A DNA stretch of 64,000 bases from Protopterus annectens (GCF_019279795.1 NC_056732.1:1073688540-1073752539), one strand, 5' to 3'. Counted from the first letter of the stretch, positions 1 to 11,129 are shown. Notes: generated from the sequence alone by a model not told the origin. Program-made: numbers and translations.

Positions 1-1
1 T

Positions 2-1489
2 CAACCGACGCTTAGACGCCGGTCTGAATTTGCTGAAGAGTTTTTCGGCTCCGCTTTTGCTTACATTATGCCATCGGATACTCCGACTACGCAAATTTCT
101 AAAAAACGCAAGGAAAAGGACCGACACTCGCGGTCCGCGGTTTCGGCAGAAACCGCGGTTAAGCCAACCGCGAGTGTCTTGGTTTCGGCTGAAACCGAGT
201 CCACGGTTCTTCCTTCGGCCGAAAGCTTGCCACTTACCGAGGCCTCATCCAGCTTGGCTGAATCTGCTACTGAAATCCCACCTGCTCCTGCAGGTTCACA
301 GGATTTATCAGATACTATCCCTTTGGATATTTCTACCCCTGCACGTGGAGCTGCTAGGCCTCCTGCATCCATGTCGATTAAGGCCTTTGCCAGGGCTAAA
401 GCAGCAAAAACTACCATTCTACCAAAACTGTGCCTGCTAAGACCCCCTCTCACAGGCCCAGTTCTAGTTCACAAATGCTTAGTCTAGCAGAGGATCTCAT
501 TTCTTTGATCCGGGGATCCCAACCACATCCAGACAGGGCCTCTCACCCACCTCCAGAGAAGAGGACTAGAATAGAGCCCCCTGAGCCAGTTTCTTCAGAT
601 GGCTCCTCTGATGAATCAGATAATTCAGACCCTCCAGAGGCCACTTTTCCTCCTTATGAGGACTCTGATGCAGAAGAGTCCATTCTTTTTGCCTCTCCGC
701 CTGAGGAATTTTCTTTGGGGAAACCTTGCATGCTATGAGGGAACAATTTCAATGGCAGGGCCAGGATTTTTCAGACTCTAGGAAAAGGCTTAGAACCTTT
801 TTGCATTTGCCACAGCATAGGCCTTTAGCCATTCCTCCAGTACTTACTGTTGTGGATGATGCTTTTAATGATGCTTGTACTGCTCCTGATTCTCTTCCTC
901 CAGCCCCTGCTAAGCCCGATAGGTACTACAGGGTTCCGGACACACATTATCATTTGTATAAGGCCCCTTTTGCAGATCCCGAAACTATCTCCCAGGGACC
1001 CAAGGCTGTAGCAGCTACCTCTACCAAAAACCCCCTCCCCTCTGAAAGGGAATCTAGGGCCTTAGAGAGATGGGGTAAAAAAGTTTACACTTCTGATACT
1101 CTTTCAGCTAGGGCCTTGAACTGTCAATTCCACATGATTCAGTACCAGACCATGTTAAATCAAAGCTCCTAGATGCTCCCATGGATAAGCTCAATTTGTT
1201 TGGCTCCCCTGCACAGCAGGTGCTGAAGAAGGTGGAAGAGAAAGCAAAATCTGTCCAGACAGTCAAGGATTTCTTGCAGGTCCAGCCTCCAAGGTTTAGC
1301 AGGAACTGGCCTTCCAAGAATTGGTCCTTTCCAGACACCTCCAGAGCTCTGAGAGGCAGGAATAGACGCTCAAGAGGCAGGGGTCAATCCAGAGGTGCCT
1401 ACAGGGGACATCAGTGGCAGGCTAACAACCAGCGAGGTACAGCCACAGATCCAGCCACCACCACCACTTCCACAGGACAATCACAGTGA
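2..1489 (+). pseudogene. DIRS ORF1 (gag-like), copy A, partial and frameshifted
   Basis: The frame is open from the window start to 487, then the homologous product continues in other frames at 430-738, 726-1172 and 1181-1489. It aligns by eye with ORF1 of copies B and C: a Lys-rich KKRKEKDR stretch, a Ser/Glu-rich acidic middle (about 600-700), the conserved block with GKKVYTS near 1075, and a C-terminal VKDFLQVQPPRFSR block followed by an Arg/Gly-rich tail (about 1345-1410) that could bind nucleic acid. Near 1150 the text jumps from the equivalent of QFHML to DHVKSKLLDAP, so about 190 bp present in copies B-D are missing. The family role is a structural, gag-like protein; here it is a pseudogene. 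Confidence 0.75.
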
Positions 1490-3296
1490 CTTGGCTCTGG
1501 CACCGCCTACCAGGGAACAACCTTAGGCGGGAAGCTAGCCTTATTTTCAGTAAACTGGCATTACATCACAGGAGACAAATGGATTTTACAGACAATAGAC
1601 CAAGGTTACAGGTTTCACTTCCATACTCTACCAAGGAAGAGAGGAATGCCAAACCTACCTCCAAATCAGAAGACAGAAGCTCTAGAACAAATAACTCACT
1701 TACTAAGGATGAGAGCTGTAGAAAGGGTACCATCTATGGAACAAGGGCAAGGATTTTACTCCAGACTTTTCCTGGTACCAAGAAAAGAAAACTAATGGAG
1801 GCCTATTCTCGACCTGTCTGCTTTAAACACATACCTCATTGTTCCAAAATTCAAAATGCTGACCCTACAGCAGCTTCTTCCCATGCTGGGCAAGGAGTCT
1901 TGGCTGGTAACTCTAGATCTCAAGGAGGCATACCTGCACGTCCCCATACGACCAAATTGCAGAAGATACCTCAGATTTCTTGCAGGATCAGAGCATTATC
2001 AATTCTCAGCATTGCCCTTTGGCTTATCTACTGTGCCCAGAGTATTCACGAAATGCCTGGCATCAGTAATTGCTCATTGCAGGCTTCAGGGAATTCAAAT
2101 TTACCCTTACCTGGATGACTGCCTGTTACAAGCGGACAACAAAAACAAATTAACAAAAGATTTGCAAAGGGTCATCCATCTACTACAAGCCCTGGGATAC
2201 ACAGTCAATATAAAAAAGTCAAGGCTGATACCATCCCAAAGGATAACCTTCTTGGGTGCAGATCTGGACACATCAAAACAAATGGCATTCCTGACAGTAG
2301 AAAACAGGAGCAACTCCCTTTCTACTTCATGGCATTAACAAAGCAGAACCAGCTAACAGCAAGAAAAGTCCTGCAAGCTCTCGGTTACATGGCATCCTGC
2401 ATAATATTGATTCCACATGCCAGACTACATATGAGAAAGTTACAGTGGTACCTAAGGAATTTATGGTCTCAGCACAAGCACAGCCTAGAAACCCAAATTC
2501 CAATAATTCCATGCCTGAAGCAAGAATTCCAATGGTGGGCTCAGGCCTGTCAAACAAACAAGGACTGCCCTTCCACAGCACTCAACCAAGCCAGACCATC
2601 ACAACAGACGCTTCAGACCTCGGTTGGGGGGCACACATGCTGGACAAGTGCATACAAGGCTTATGGACTCAAGACCAGCTGCACCTACACATAAATCAAA
2701 AGGAAATGCTGGCAGTAAAACTGGCAATTTAGGCATTCAGACCATTTCTTCGACAGGGTCAACTGCTGATAAGGACGGACAACACCACAGTTATGTGGTA
2801 CATCAACAAACAGGGAGGCACACATTCATACCCTCTATGCCGGATGGCAATGGACCTCTGGAATGTGGCACTGAGCTTCAACATTCAGTTACAAGCAATT
2901 TTTGTGCCAGGAAAAGAAAATATACTAGCAGACATCCTAAGCAGAACTGCCACGGATGCCCATGAATGGATGCTGCATCCGGACATCTTCAAAACCATTA
3001 CAAGGAAATGGGGACTACCGGAAATAGACTTATTTGCATCCCCACATAATCACCAACTGAAAAAATTCTGCACAAGGACGTACCACCCACTTGCTTGGAA
3101 AGTGGACTCCCTATCTTTCAGTTGGAAAAACCTGACAGCATATGCATTCCCACCTCTTCCTTTGATGCACAAGGTGCTATTGAAGATCAAAGAAGACCGT
3201 CCAAGGATCATCCTGATCGCTCCAGACTGGCCAAGGCAACATTGGTACCCATTACTGAGGAGTATGTCTCGGAACAAATATGGCCTCTGCCCCTAG
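1486..3296 (+). pseudogene. DIRS pol (RT, RNase H, Dam-like domain), copy A, broken
   Basis: RT motifs lie in order in the 1856-2338 frame: LDLKEAYLHVP (motif A), ALPFGLST (motif B) and YPYLDDCLL (YLDD, motif C). RNase H-like sequence follows, with TDASDLGWGAHM near 2605, KEMLAV near 2700 and a TDN(T)TVMWYINKQGG stretch near 2775. The C-terminal block WGLPEIDLFASP through APDWPRQHW (about 3010-3250) corresponds to the region called a Dam-like N6-adenine methyltransferase domain in DIRS pol. The reading frame changes at least at about 1500-1850, 2320-2450 and 2740-2790. The product would reverse-transcribe element RNA; this copy cannot do so as it stands. Confidence 0.85.
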
Positions 3297-4413
3297 TTCC
3301 CTTGCTGTTAACACAGAACAACTTCAAAACCCTGCATCCAAACCTGAAAACACTGCAGCTGGCTGCCTGGAACATTGCATAAGACCAAATAACCCAGATT
3401 TATCTCAAAGGGTTAAAGACATTATCTTGGAGGCCCGCAGACCCTCAACAAGAAAAAATTATTCAGCAAAATGGAAAAGATATCTCATTTGGAGTACAGC
3501 AAAAGGAGAGAATGTGTCACTGGTAAACATAGCTAACATCCTGGAATACTTGGCAGAGCTCTTCCACAACGGCCTGTCCTATTCTTCCATTAAGATTCAT
3601 GCATCAGCCATTTCAGCAGAATACAACTTGGATCCTCCAGTCTTCTCACATCCTCTGCTCAGGCAGTTTCTGAGAGGAATTAAAAATGTAAAACCACCTA
3701 GGAAGCCACCATTGCCAGCATGGGACTTGAACTTTGTGCTAGAAAAGTTGACACTACCTCCTTTCGAACCAGCAGCAACAGCAGATTTACAATACTTATC
3801 ATGGAAAACTGCTTTCCTGCTTGCAATCACTTCAGCAAGAAGGGTATCTGAGCTACAGGCATTAATGGCAGTACAGCCCTTCCTGATCTTCCATCAAGAT
3901 AGAGTGTCCATGAGAACTAATCCTACTTTTATGCCAAAGGTGGTCTCCAGGGTATCTTTAAATCAAGCTATCCACCTACCTACATTCTTCCCCAACCCAC
4001 AGAACAGGGGAGAAAGACTGTTGCATGCCTTGGATGTACATAGACAATTACATTACTACCTGGACAGGACCAAGAGCAACAGAAAAACTGACCAGCTACT
4101 GGTAGCATATGCAACAGGAATGGAAGGAAAAGCAATTTCAAAACAGACAATCTCTAAGTGGATAGGAAATTGCATTAGATTTTGTTACTCCTACCATGGG
4201 AAGAAAACTCCAGAAAACATCAGGCCTCACTCTACAAGGGCTACAGCCACTACCACAGCTTTTTTACGAGGAGTGGCTACCAAAGACATTTTAGAGGCTG
4301 CTACCTGGAGCTCCGTGCATACATTTGCCAAGCATTATAATTTACCTTTATACTCCACATCCCGAGCAGGTTTTGCCACTGCTGTTTTGCGAGGGATCTT
4401 AACTACACCATAA
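3280..4413 (+). CDS. DIRS tyrosine recombinase, copy A (intact, 377 aa)
   Basis: This is an uninterrupted frame for a phage-integrase-type tyrosine recombinase, which would insert circular DIRS cDNA into the genome. The N-terminal core-binding region runs to about residue 150 (RRPSTRKNYSAKWKRY at 53-68). The catalytic domain shows Arg188 in SARRVSEL, His317 and Arg320 in PHSTR, Trp343 and His347 in TWSSVHTF, and nucleophile Tyr353 in KHYNL, so the full R-H-R-(W/H)-Y set is present. The first ATG overlaps the end of pol by 17 bp in another frame, as expected for DIRS; a later start is possible. It is the only complete recombinase among the four copies. Confidence 0.92.
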   Translation: MASAPSSLAVNTEQLQNPASKPENTAAGCLEHCIRPNNPDLSQRVKDIILEARRPSTRKNYSAKWKRYLIWSTAKGENVSLVNIANILEYLAELFHNGLSYSSIKIHASAISAEYNLDPPVFSHPLLRQFLRGIKNVKPPRKPPLPAWDLNFVLEKLTLPPFEPAATADLQYLSWKTAFLLAITSARRVSELQALMAVQPFLIFHQDRVSMRTNPTFMPKVVSRVSLNQAIHLPTFFPNPQNRGERLLHALDVHRQLHYYLDRTKSNRKTDQLLVAYATGMEGKAISKQTISKWIGNCIRFCYSYHGKKTPENIRPHSTRATATTTAFLRGVATKDILEAATWSSVHTFAKHYNLPLYSTSRAGFATAVLRGILTTP

Positions 4414-4453
4414 TCTTATTTCTCCTCCTCCCCCAGTTTGGCTATGGTATTCT

Positions 4454-4550
4454 ACCCATTTGTAAGGACTGCAGATGCATCCTTGAAGGACATAGTACAG
4501 TTTTGTACCTATCATAAATGTAGATGTCCGATAGGCATGCATCTGCAGTC
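4454..4550 (+). repeat. DIRS internal complementary region, copy A
   Basis: The right half (about 4495-4550) is the reverse complement of the outermost right terminal repeat at about 4890-4957. The left half (about 4454-4494) should be complementary to the left end, which lies outside the window. This is the DIRS feature thought to template end-joining and circularisation. Confidence 0.85.
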
Positions 4551-4723
4551 AGGATTACCCACCCTTCCCTCTGTGGTACTCCTAGGGTATTTGCCCATCT
4601 TGTAGCTAGCTGGGGAATCTATTATGGTGTATTTGTTTGTATATATGTACATACATGCTTATTTTTTGTTTGCTCTCTACTATTTGGAATCATTTGCATT
4701 TATCCAAATTTAGCCTTCCTAGA

Positions 4724-4957
4724 GGGCACCTGGCATCTGGGGCAAGAAACACTGAGGAAAATGGCGTCGGCTGATGCCTTTATACCCGAAGAACTGCAGC
4801 TATGACATCGGGTGAAGTGCGACACCAGCCGAGGCCAGACCCAGACTTTGGAATCCGGCCGACCGAAGGGCTGCCTGACGACAGGACAACCCATTTGTAA
4901 GGACTGCAGATGCATGCCTATCGGACATCTACATTTATGGTAGGTACAAAACTGTAC
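4724..4957 (+). repeat. DIRS right terminal repeat, copy A
   Basis: It begins at GGGCACCTGGCATCTGGGGC and ends at AAAACTGTAC, matching the layout of the right ITRs of copies B and C. Its last part is complementary to the ICR at 4495-4550. The outer sequence differs from copies B and C, so this is a separate DIRS subfamily. Confidence 0.8.
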
Positions 4958-5219
4958 TTTTTCGTCTCCGGGAAGCTGTGAGTTGTGGCTTGTGATTGAG
5001 GTTTACTAATGCTTGTGTATTAGGAAGAGACATTTGGTGTTTTAGCCTGGATCCAGGGAAAGGGTGTGGATAGAACAGTGATTTGGGATATTTTGGCAGA
5101 GAATGGTTTGTATGTCTGCTGAGTGAGAGGTGGGAGGGCTGGAGGAGTGTGTTGTTTCTTGTTGTGGCGGCTTGTTGGGAGTTTTTTTTTTTTTTTTTTT
5201 AAATCTGTGCGCTCTTTAA
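4958..5219. other. Spacer between DIRS copies A and B
   Basis: About 260 bp with no recognised gene or repeat apart from a poly-T tract at about 5180-5200. The first 120 bp are TG-rich and may be unique DNA. Confidence 0.6.
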
Positions 5220-5412
5220 TGTTCTTAGTGTTTCACTGTTGCAGTCATTACATTTGGGTAATCTGCTGGCAGGTTGCCCTCAGTCGGTCTGAATTCCAAA
5301 GACTTGGGTCCTGCGTCAGTTGCTGTCTTCTCTTCCATGACGTCAGGTGGTCAGGGGTGTAAAACATGCAGCCAATGCCATTTTCTTTAGTCTTTCTTGC
5401 TGTGCGGTGCCC
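5220..5412 (+). repeat. DIRS left inverted terminal repeat, copy B
   Basis: It starts TGTTCTTAGTGTTTCACTGT and runs to GGTGCCC, the inverse of the right ITR at 19826-20056. It contains a perfect cAMP-response-element palindrome TGACGTCA (5338-5345) followed by a degraded TATA-like TGTAAAA (5359-5365), so it probably carries the element promoter. Confidence 0.85.
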
Positions 5413-5538
5413 GAAGCAGAAACATTTCGCAAGTGCCGGTCAGCCGACTACTGAAATATTCACGTTTAAGTTTCAGAACCGAAGTCTTCAATAAAGCTAA
5501 GTACCCCGTTGGGGAAACTTTTTTCTTGCCTTTTACCG

Positions 5539-7184
5539 ATGTCAGAAAAAGTTAATAATTGTATTACTTGTGGGAAGCAAATACCTCATAAGAATTTCCA
5601 TTTATATTGTATTCCTTGCCTAGGCCCTGATCACAACGTGCCTGGCTGTTGGTTTTGTGCTAGATTTAACCAACGCACTATTTAAGAGTCTGTATATTTT
5701 TGCATCCAAGTATTTTGGAAACAGATTTAAATACCCAGAGATGTCATCAGATAGCAAGCTGACTACCGGAGTACATAGAAAATGCAAAGAAAAGGACAGA
5801 GAAAGGCAGTCGAGATCCAAAACCGATGACGAAGCTTCCCTTAAGCTAGTCGCCGGTTTGCCAGTACTCAGTGAGGCACTTTCACAGCCCCTGATACCCG
5901 CTACCTTCGAGTCGCAGGCCTCTACCGACACCCATGTGGAGTCTGGCATGCCGCAAGATACTCAAGGTATTGGACCGACGGATGCATCTCCCTCGGATGG
6001 GTCCGGAGCCGCTGAGCAGGCACTGGCTTCTGAGGGTGTATTCAGACCTCAACATTTTTATATCAAACTGACGAAAGCTGCAAAACCAAAGGCAAAGACA
6101 TCTACTAAAACTAAAAAAAACGACGCCTGAGACACGTGCAGAGGCCTCTATGCCTAAAAAACAGATTATCAAAATGGCTGAAGACGTTATTACCTTGATC
6201 AGGGGTACCCATCCCCCTACAGATAAGAGACCTAGCAAGACACTGACTATGAATCTTCAGATCAGGTTTCTTTTTCTTCTGATTCCTCTTCTGATCAGGA
6301 ATTATCTTTACCTCCCTATGAGGATTCTGATGCTGAGGAGTCTATTCCATCTTTATCTCCTCCTGAGGATTATTCATTTGGAGAAACCTTGCATACTTTG
6401 AGGGAGCATTTTCACTGGGAGAGTCAACACTTCTCAGAATCAAAAAAGAGGCTCAGGGATTTCCTCCTTCTCCCTCAGCACAAGCCTCTAGCAATTCCCC
6501 CTGTGTTAGATATTGTGGATGATGTTTTTTCGGAGTCAAGCCTGACCAGTGACTCTCTACCTCCGGCTCCCAGTAAGCCTGACAGGTATTACAGGGTCCC
6601 TGACTCTCATAAATTTTTATTTAGAAACCCTGCTGCTGTTCCTGAAACTATTTCACAGGGTCCAAAGGGGGTTAAGGCCTCAACAGCAAAAAAAACCTAC
6701 CCCCTCAGACAGAGATTCAGGGGCGCTGGACAGATGGGGAAAAAAGGTTTATACATCTGCAACCTTGGCAATCAGGGCCTTAAACTGTCAATTTCATATG
6801 CTTAAGTACCAACAACATGTTATGGGATTGCTGAAACAGAAAAGGATGTTGATTTCGGAATGTGCAGAAAATAAGGAATTGCAGGAATTATTGCATGCAG
6901 CTGAATAAGTTGGAAAGCATACTTTGCAATGTGGTTTTGATTCTTTAGAGGCCTCCTGCAGGGCCGCAGTTACTGGATCTGTGATTAGGAGGCATGCCTG
7001 GTTAAAGGAACAAAATTTGCCTGATCATGTTAAAGCTAAATTGCTAGATGCACCTTTACAGCATGATTCTCTATTTGGTATTAAGGCAGAAAAGGTTTTA
7101 AAGAAAATGGAAGACAAAGCTAAGTCTATGCAAACTGTTAAAGATTTCTTACAAGTGCAGCCACCTAGATTCAGTAGACACTAG
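5539..7184 (+). pseudogene. DIRS ORF1 (gag-like), copy B, broken
   Basis: It starts at ATG 5539 with a Cys/His-rich segment: CITCGKQIPH, then YCIPCLGPDH and PGCWFC. A TAA at 5683 ends that frame after 48 codons. The rest of the protein is recognisable at 5657-6130 (basic KCKEKDRERQSRS region), 6150-6401, 6389-6805 (SKKRLRDFLLLPQH, RYYRVPDS, then frameshifted) and 6924-7184 (HTLQCGFDSLEASCRAAVTG, ending VQPPRFSRH). Multiple frameshifts and stops make it a pseudogene. The paired Cys pattern suggests a zinc-binding N-terminus, retained in copy C. Confidence 0.78.
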
Positions 7185-7349
7185 CCTAAAAAAATTGTTC
7201 CTTTCCTGTGTTAGACAGAGCTCAAAGGGGCAAATCCAGACGCCCTAAGGGTTCCAGGTACCAGGCTCAAGACTCAAACAGGTCAAAGCAATGTGGCGCA
7301 TCCACCTCCAAATCTGGAGGAGATAAAGTGCAAACCTACAGAAAGCAAT

Positions 7350-9118
7350 CCCAATGACTTCCCTCTGCCTTCACCAAACACTTATCTTTTGGCAGCACCC
7401 ATAGGGGGAAAATTAGCACTTTTTGCTCAAAATTAGCAGTTAATAACCCAGGACAAGTGGGTACTGAACATCGTGTCACAGGGATACAGATTCCATTTCC
7501 ACACTCTGCCAATGACAAATGGTTGGCCAGACCTGCCAATAAACGAATGGGCAGAGGCATAGAAACAGGTTACGTCCCTCATGGATATGGGTGCCATTCA
7601 GACAGTACCAGAACAGGAAAAAGGAGAAGGCTTTTACTCAAGACTGTTCTTGGTACCCAGAAAGGACAAGGCCTGGTGGCCAATACTGGATTTATCGATT
7701 TTGAACACATACCTGGACATTCCAAAATTCAAAATGCTCACTTTGCAACAGCTTCTGCCCATGCTGGGCAAGAATGCTTGGCTGGTGACTTTAGACTTAA
7801 AAGAGGCATACCTGCATGGCCCAGTAAGGCAGTCATGCAGAAGATACCTCAGATTCAAGTCTGGCTTAATGCATTACCAATTCTCTGTATTGCCCTTTGG
7901 CTTATCTACTGCGCCCAGGGTCTTTACAAAGTGCCTGGCACCAGTAATTGCATTTTGCAGACAAAGAAGTATTCAAATATATCTTTACTTGGACGACTGT
8001 CTCATTCAAGCAGAGAACAAGGACACTCTTCTACAACACCTGGCGTTTGTGAAAAGGCTTCTAGCATGCCTAGGGTACACAATAAACGAAAATAAATCAC
8101 AACTGGTACCCTCTCAAAAGATAACATTCCTGGGTGCAAGCTTGCATACAACTGCCCAGATGGCTTACCTCACGCCAGACAAACAAAGGCAACTGACTAC
8201 TTACTTCAAACTGATGGCAACAAAGACCCAGTCTTCTGCAAGACAAATTCTGCAGGCTCTGGGCTTCATGGCATCCTGCATCCTACTAATTCCATATGCA
8301 AGACTGCATGTGAGGAAACTTCAGTGGTACCTAAAAAGTTTATGGAGTCAACATTCACACAGTCTGAAAACAATGATTCCTCTCATCCCCTGCCTGCAAC
8401 AGGAGTTTCTATGGTGGGCAAAAGCCTGTCACCAAAACATGGGATGGCCCTTCACTCTACCCCCTGCCAGCCAAACCTTAACAGACGCATCAGACTATGC
8501 CTGGGGGGCCCACATGGCAGGAAAATGCATTCAGGGCATATGGGCACCAAATCAAATGCATCTACATATCAACCAGAAAGAGATGCTAGCAGTTCAGAAT
8601 GCCCTAACAGCCTTCAAGGACTTACTTCATCCAGGACAACTACTGATAAATACAGACCACACCACAGTCATGTGGTGTATAAACAAGCAAGGGGCACACA
8701 CTCATACCCCCTTTGCAGATTAGCCATGGCACTGTGGGACACAGCTTTGATATACCAAATAAATCTTCAGGCTCAATTCCTGCCAGGAAAACAGAACACT
8801 CTGGCAGACGATTTAAGCAGAAACCTTATGGATCCTCACGAGTGGAAACTAAATCCACAAATATTCAGCATGATAACAAAGAAATGGGGGAGCCCAGACA
8901 TAGATCTATTTGCCTCTTCTCAAATTTATCAATTGAAAAGATTCTGCACAAGGACCTATCACAAACAAGCATGGAAAGTGGATGCCCTATCTTTCAGTTG
9001 GGAAAACCGGTCAGTTTACGCCTTTCCTCCTCTGCCTCTTTTACCCAAGGTCCTCCTAAAAGTCATACAAGAGACGCCAAAGATGATAATTGCCCCGGAC
9101 TGGTCCCGCCAATACTGA
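7350..9118 (+). pseudogene. DIRS pol (RT, RNase H, Dam-like domain), copy B
   Basis: The longest open segment, 7581-8723 (380 aa), carries RT motifs LDLKEAYLHGP (A), LPFGLSTAPRVFTKC (B) and YLYLDDCLI (C), then RNase H-like TDASDYAWGAHM and TVMWCINKQGA. Near 8715 the frame changes into the 8324-9118 frame, which holds the tether LADDLSRN and the Dam-like block WGSPDIDLFASS ... IIAPDWSRQY. Sequence upstream of 7581 is homologous to the start of pol but lies in another frame. It is less decayed than in copies A, C and D but is not a single ORF. Confidence 0.85.
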
Positions 9119-9285
9119 TACCCAATCCTAAGGAACTTGTCTCAATACCCAGCTTGGACCTTGCCTCAAAGACCGCAACTACTGTCCCAGCAAAACAATC
9201 AGATCCTGCACAATCAACTACAGATTCTGAACCTGGCAGCATGGCTAATCATGTAATCATATGAACGACACCTCTGAGTAAAGCT

Positions 9286-10257
9286 GTGATGGATGTCATT
9301 TTGGAAACCAGAAGGCCTAGTGCTAGAAAATCTTATGCTGACAAATGGAAGAGATTCTGTGCTTGGAATCAAGCACAAGGAACTGATACATCAGAACCAC
9401 ATATTCCTCAGATATTACAATACTTAACTGAGATGCTTGACAAAGGCCTATCTTTCTCATCAATCAAAATCCATGCCTCTGCCATTTTGGCTAATTACAA
9501 TACAGAGCCACCAGTCTTTTCTCATCCTTTACTAAAGCAGTATCTTAGAGGAGCCAAAAACCTAAGGCCTCCTAGAAGATCACCATTACCTGCATGGGAC
9601 CTCAATTATGTGTTGGAAAAGCTCACTCTGCCTCCATTTGAACCAGCCGCTACCGCTGATATAAAGTTTTTATCATGGAAGACCGCTCCGCTACTAGCAA
9701 TTACTTCAGCAAGAAGAGTTTCAGAGCTACAGGCCCTCATGGCTGTAGAGCCTTTTATCATACAGGGTGTCTCTGAAGACAAATGCTACTTTTATGCCTA
9801 AGGTGGTTTCCAGTGTGGCTCTTAACCAAACAATTCATCTGCCAACTTTTTATCCAAATCCGTAGAACAAAGGGGAGAGAATTCTGCATTCTTTGGACGT
9901 ACACAGACAGCTAAGATTCTACTAAGAAAAACTGAGCAATTACTAGTAACATATGCTGCAGGATCAGAAGGAAAGGCCATCTCAAAGCAGACAATTTCAA
10001 AGTGGATAAGCCACTGCATCCGTTTCTGCTACTTACACCATGGTAAACCTGTGCCCAAGGGCATTAGGTCTCATTCCACCAGAGCTGCAGTTACTTCGGC
10101 AGCCTTTCTCAGAGGAGTACCAACCAAAGACATTCTAGAGGCTGCTACTTGGAGTTCTGTTCACACCTTTACAAAGCATTACCATTTGCCTCTCTCCAGG
10201 GCAGGCTTTGCCACTGCTGTGCTGCAGGGCCTTATAGCTGCACCTAATGCTGTTTAG
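9286..10257 (+). pseudogene. DIRS tyrosine recombinase, copy B, frameshifted
   Basis: The N-terminal and first catalytic part (9286-9801) contains RRPSARKSYADKWKRF and the catalytic Arg in TSARRVSELQAL. The frame is lost at about 9775-9800, and the middle also appears shortened near 9915-9930 relative to copy A. The C-terminal part (10051-10257) retains HSTRA (His and Arg), ATWSSVHTFTKHYHL (Trp, His, Tyr) and SRAGFATAVLQG. The catalytic residues survive, but on disconnected frames. Confidence 0.85.
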
Positions 10258-10289
10258 CTCCAGCCTCCCAACCATAGCTTTGGGATTCT

Positions 10290-10400
10290 ACCCAAATGTA
10301 ATGACTGAAACAGTGAAACACGAAGAGCATAGTACAGTTGTGTACACTTACCATAAATGTAGATGTTCGAGTGTATTCACTGTTGCAGTCCGGGTTACCC
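10290..10400 (+). repeat. DIRS internal complementary region, copy B
   Basis: The first half (ACCCAAATGTAATGACTG to CACGAAGAGC) is the reverse complement of the left end at 5220-5260. The second half (GTACAGTTGTGTACACTTACC to GTGTATTCAC) is the reverse complement of the right end at about 20000-20056. The two meet at about 10330, reproducing a head-to-tail end junction of the element. Confidence 0.92.
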
Positions 10401-10507
10401 TCCCGCCATCCCCCTGTCACTCTACAGTTTATCTTTCCTTCTCTATCTTCTACAACCTATGTGGTGTATTTCCTTGTAGATGAAGGTAAAGTTTATATTG
10501 ATGCATG

Positions 10508-10510
<3 letters not shown>

Positions 10511-10568
<58 letters not shown>
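10511..10568. repeat. (AT)n microsatellite, ERV insertion site
   Basis: A run of about 28 AT units lies immediately before the outer LTR boundary. It sits in DIRS copy B between its ICR and right ITR. Because the tract is low-complexity, I could not fix the ERV target-site duplication. Confidence 0.95.
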
Positions 10569-10570
<2 letters not shown>

Positions 10571-11129
10571 TGTCAGAAGAAAAATTCAAACGAGTCACAT
10601 CTGCCTCAGGTGATGAAAAACTTCTTTATTAGCAGCTAACCAGATTACACAGCATGTTGGCCAAGATGATCTCCTCTGGTCAACTTGTTTACTGACATCA
10701 ACTTTTATACTGCAAGCAAAACAACTTTTTGTTACATTTCTGACCGTTGACAGTTGGCTATGAAAAACACCTGTGGTAAACATGTTTATCAAAAATTACC
10801 TCAAACCAACAGTTAGTGCAGAATGTTCAAGAAGTACAGAATGTTCAGTTCAACAATGGTAGCTCAAATTTTCCAGGACACACAGCCTGCTTCAGTAAAT
10901 TAACTCTTACTCGGCCGTGCGTCCTTATCCCAGGCTTCACTGAGCTATAACCAAATCTCTTTATTCTGAAATGCAGAAAACAGTTATTCAGGTTTATAAG
11001 CAATGCTGCATTTTGTTCACAGATGAGGCCCATCTTTGATAGGCATATCCCAACAAATAACATGTTCACTTTGCAAGAAGAGGAAAAAGACAAATAACAG
11101 TATGTTTTTAAAAACTTTTTCTCTTAACA
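10571..11129 (-). repeat. ERV 3' LTR
   Basis: It is bounded by TG...CA (on the - strand TGTTAAGAG ... TTCTTCTGACA). It contains a TATA-like TATAAAA (- strand, about 10703-10709) and an AATAAA polyadenylation signal (- strand, 10625-10630). The partner LTR is at 19246-19807. Confidence 0.92.

Larger units (their letters stand above)
1..4957 (+). mobile_element. DIRS-type retrotransposon copy A (5' end outside window)
   Basis: The order is ORF1 remnant, RT/RNase H/Dam-like pol, tyrosine recombinase, internal complementary region (about 4454-4550) and right terminal repeat (about 4724-4957), which is the DIRS layout. The window opens inside ORF1, so the left ITR and the start of ORF1 are missing. 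The terminal sequence differs from copies B-D (its ICR reads GTAAGGACTGCAG where they have GTAATGACTGCAA), so A belongs to another subfamily. Only the recombinase frame is intact. The assignment rests on recombinase residues, RT motifs and the ICR/ITR complementarity read directly. Confidence 0.9.

Noticed and set aside
61-453. 130-aa antisense frame opposite DIRS ORF1 copy A
   Set aside because: It lies opposite a region with clear ORF1 homology to the other DIRS copies; the antisense translation has no recognisable motif.
10338-10568. Short frame with an Ile/Tyr repeat tail
   Set aside because: It is translation of the DIRS ICR and the (AT)n microsatellite.
10595-11093. Antisense frames in the 3' LTR, repeated at 19270-19771
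   Set aside because: They recur only because both LTRs are near identical; they hold regulatory sequence, not a gene.
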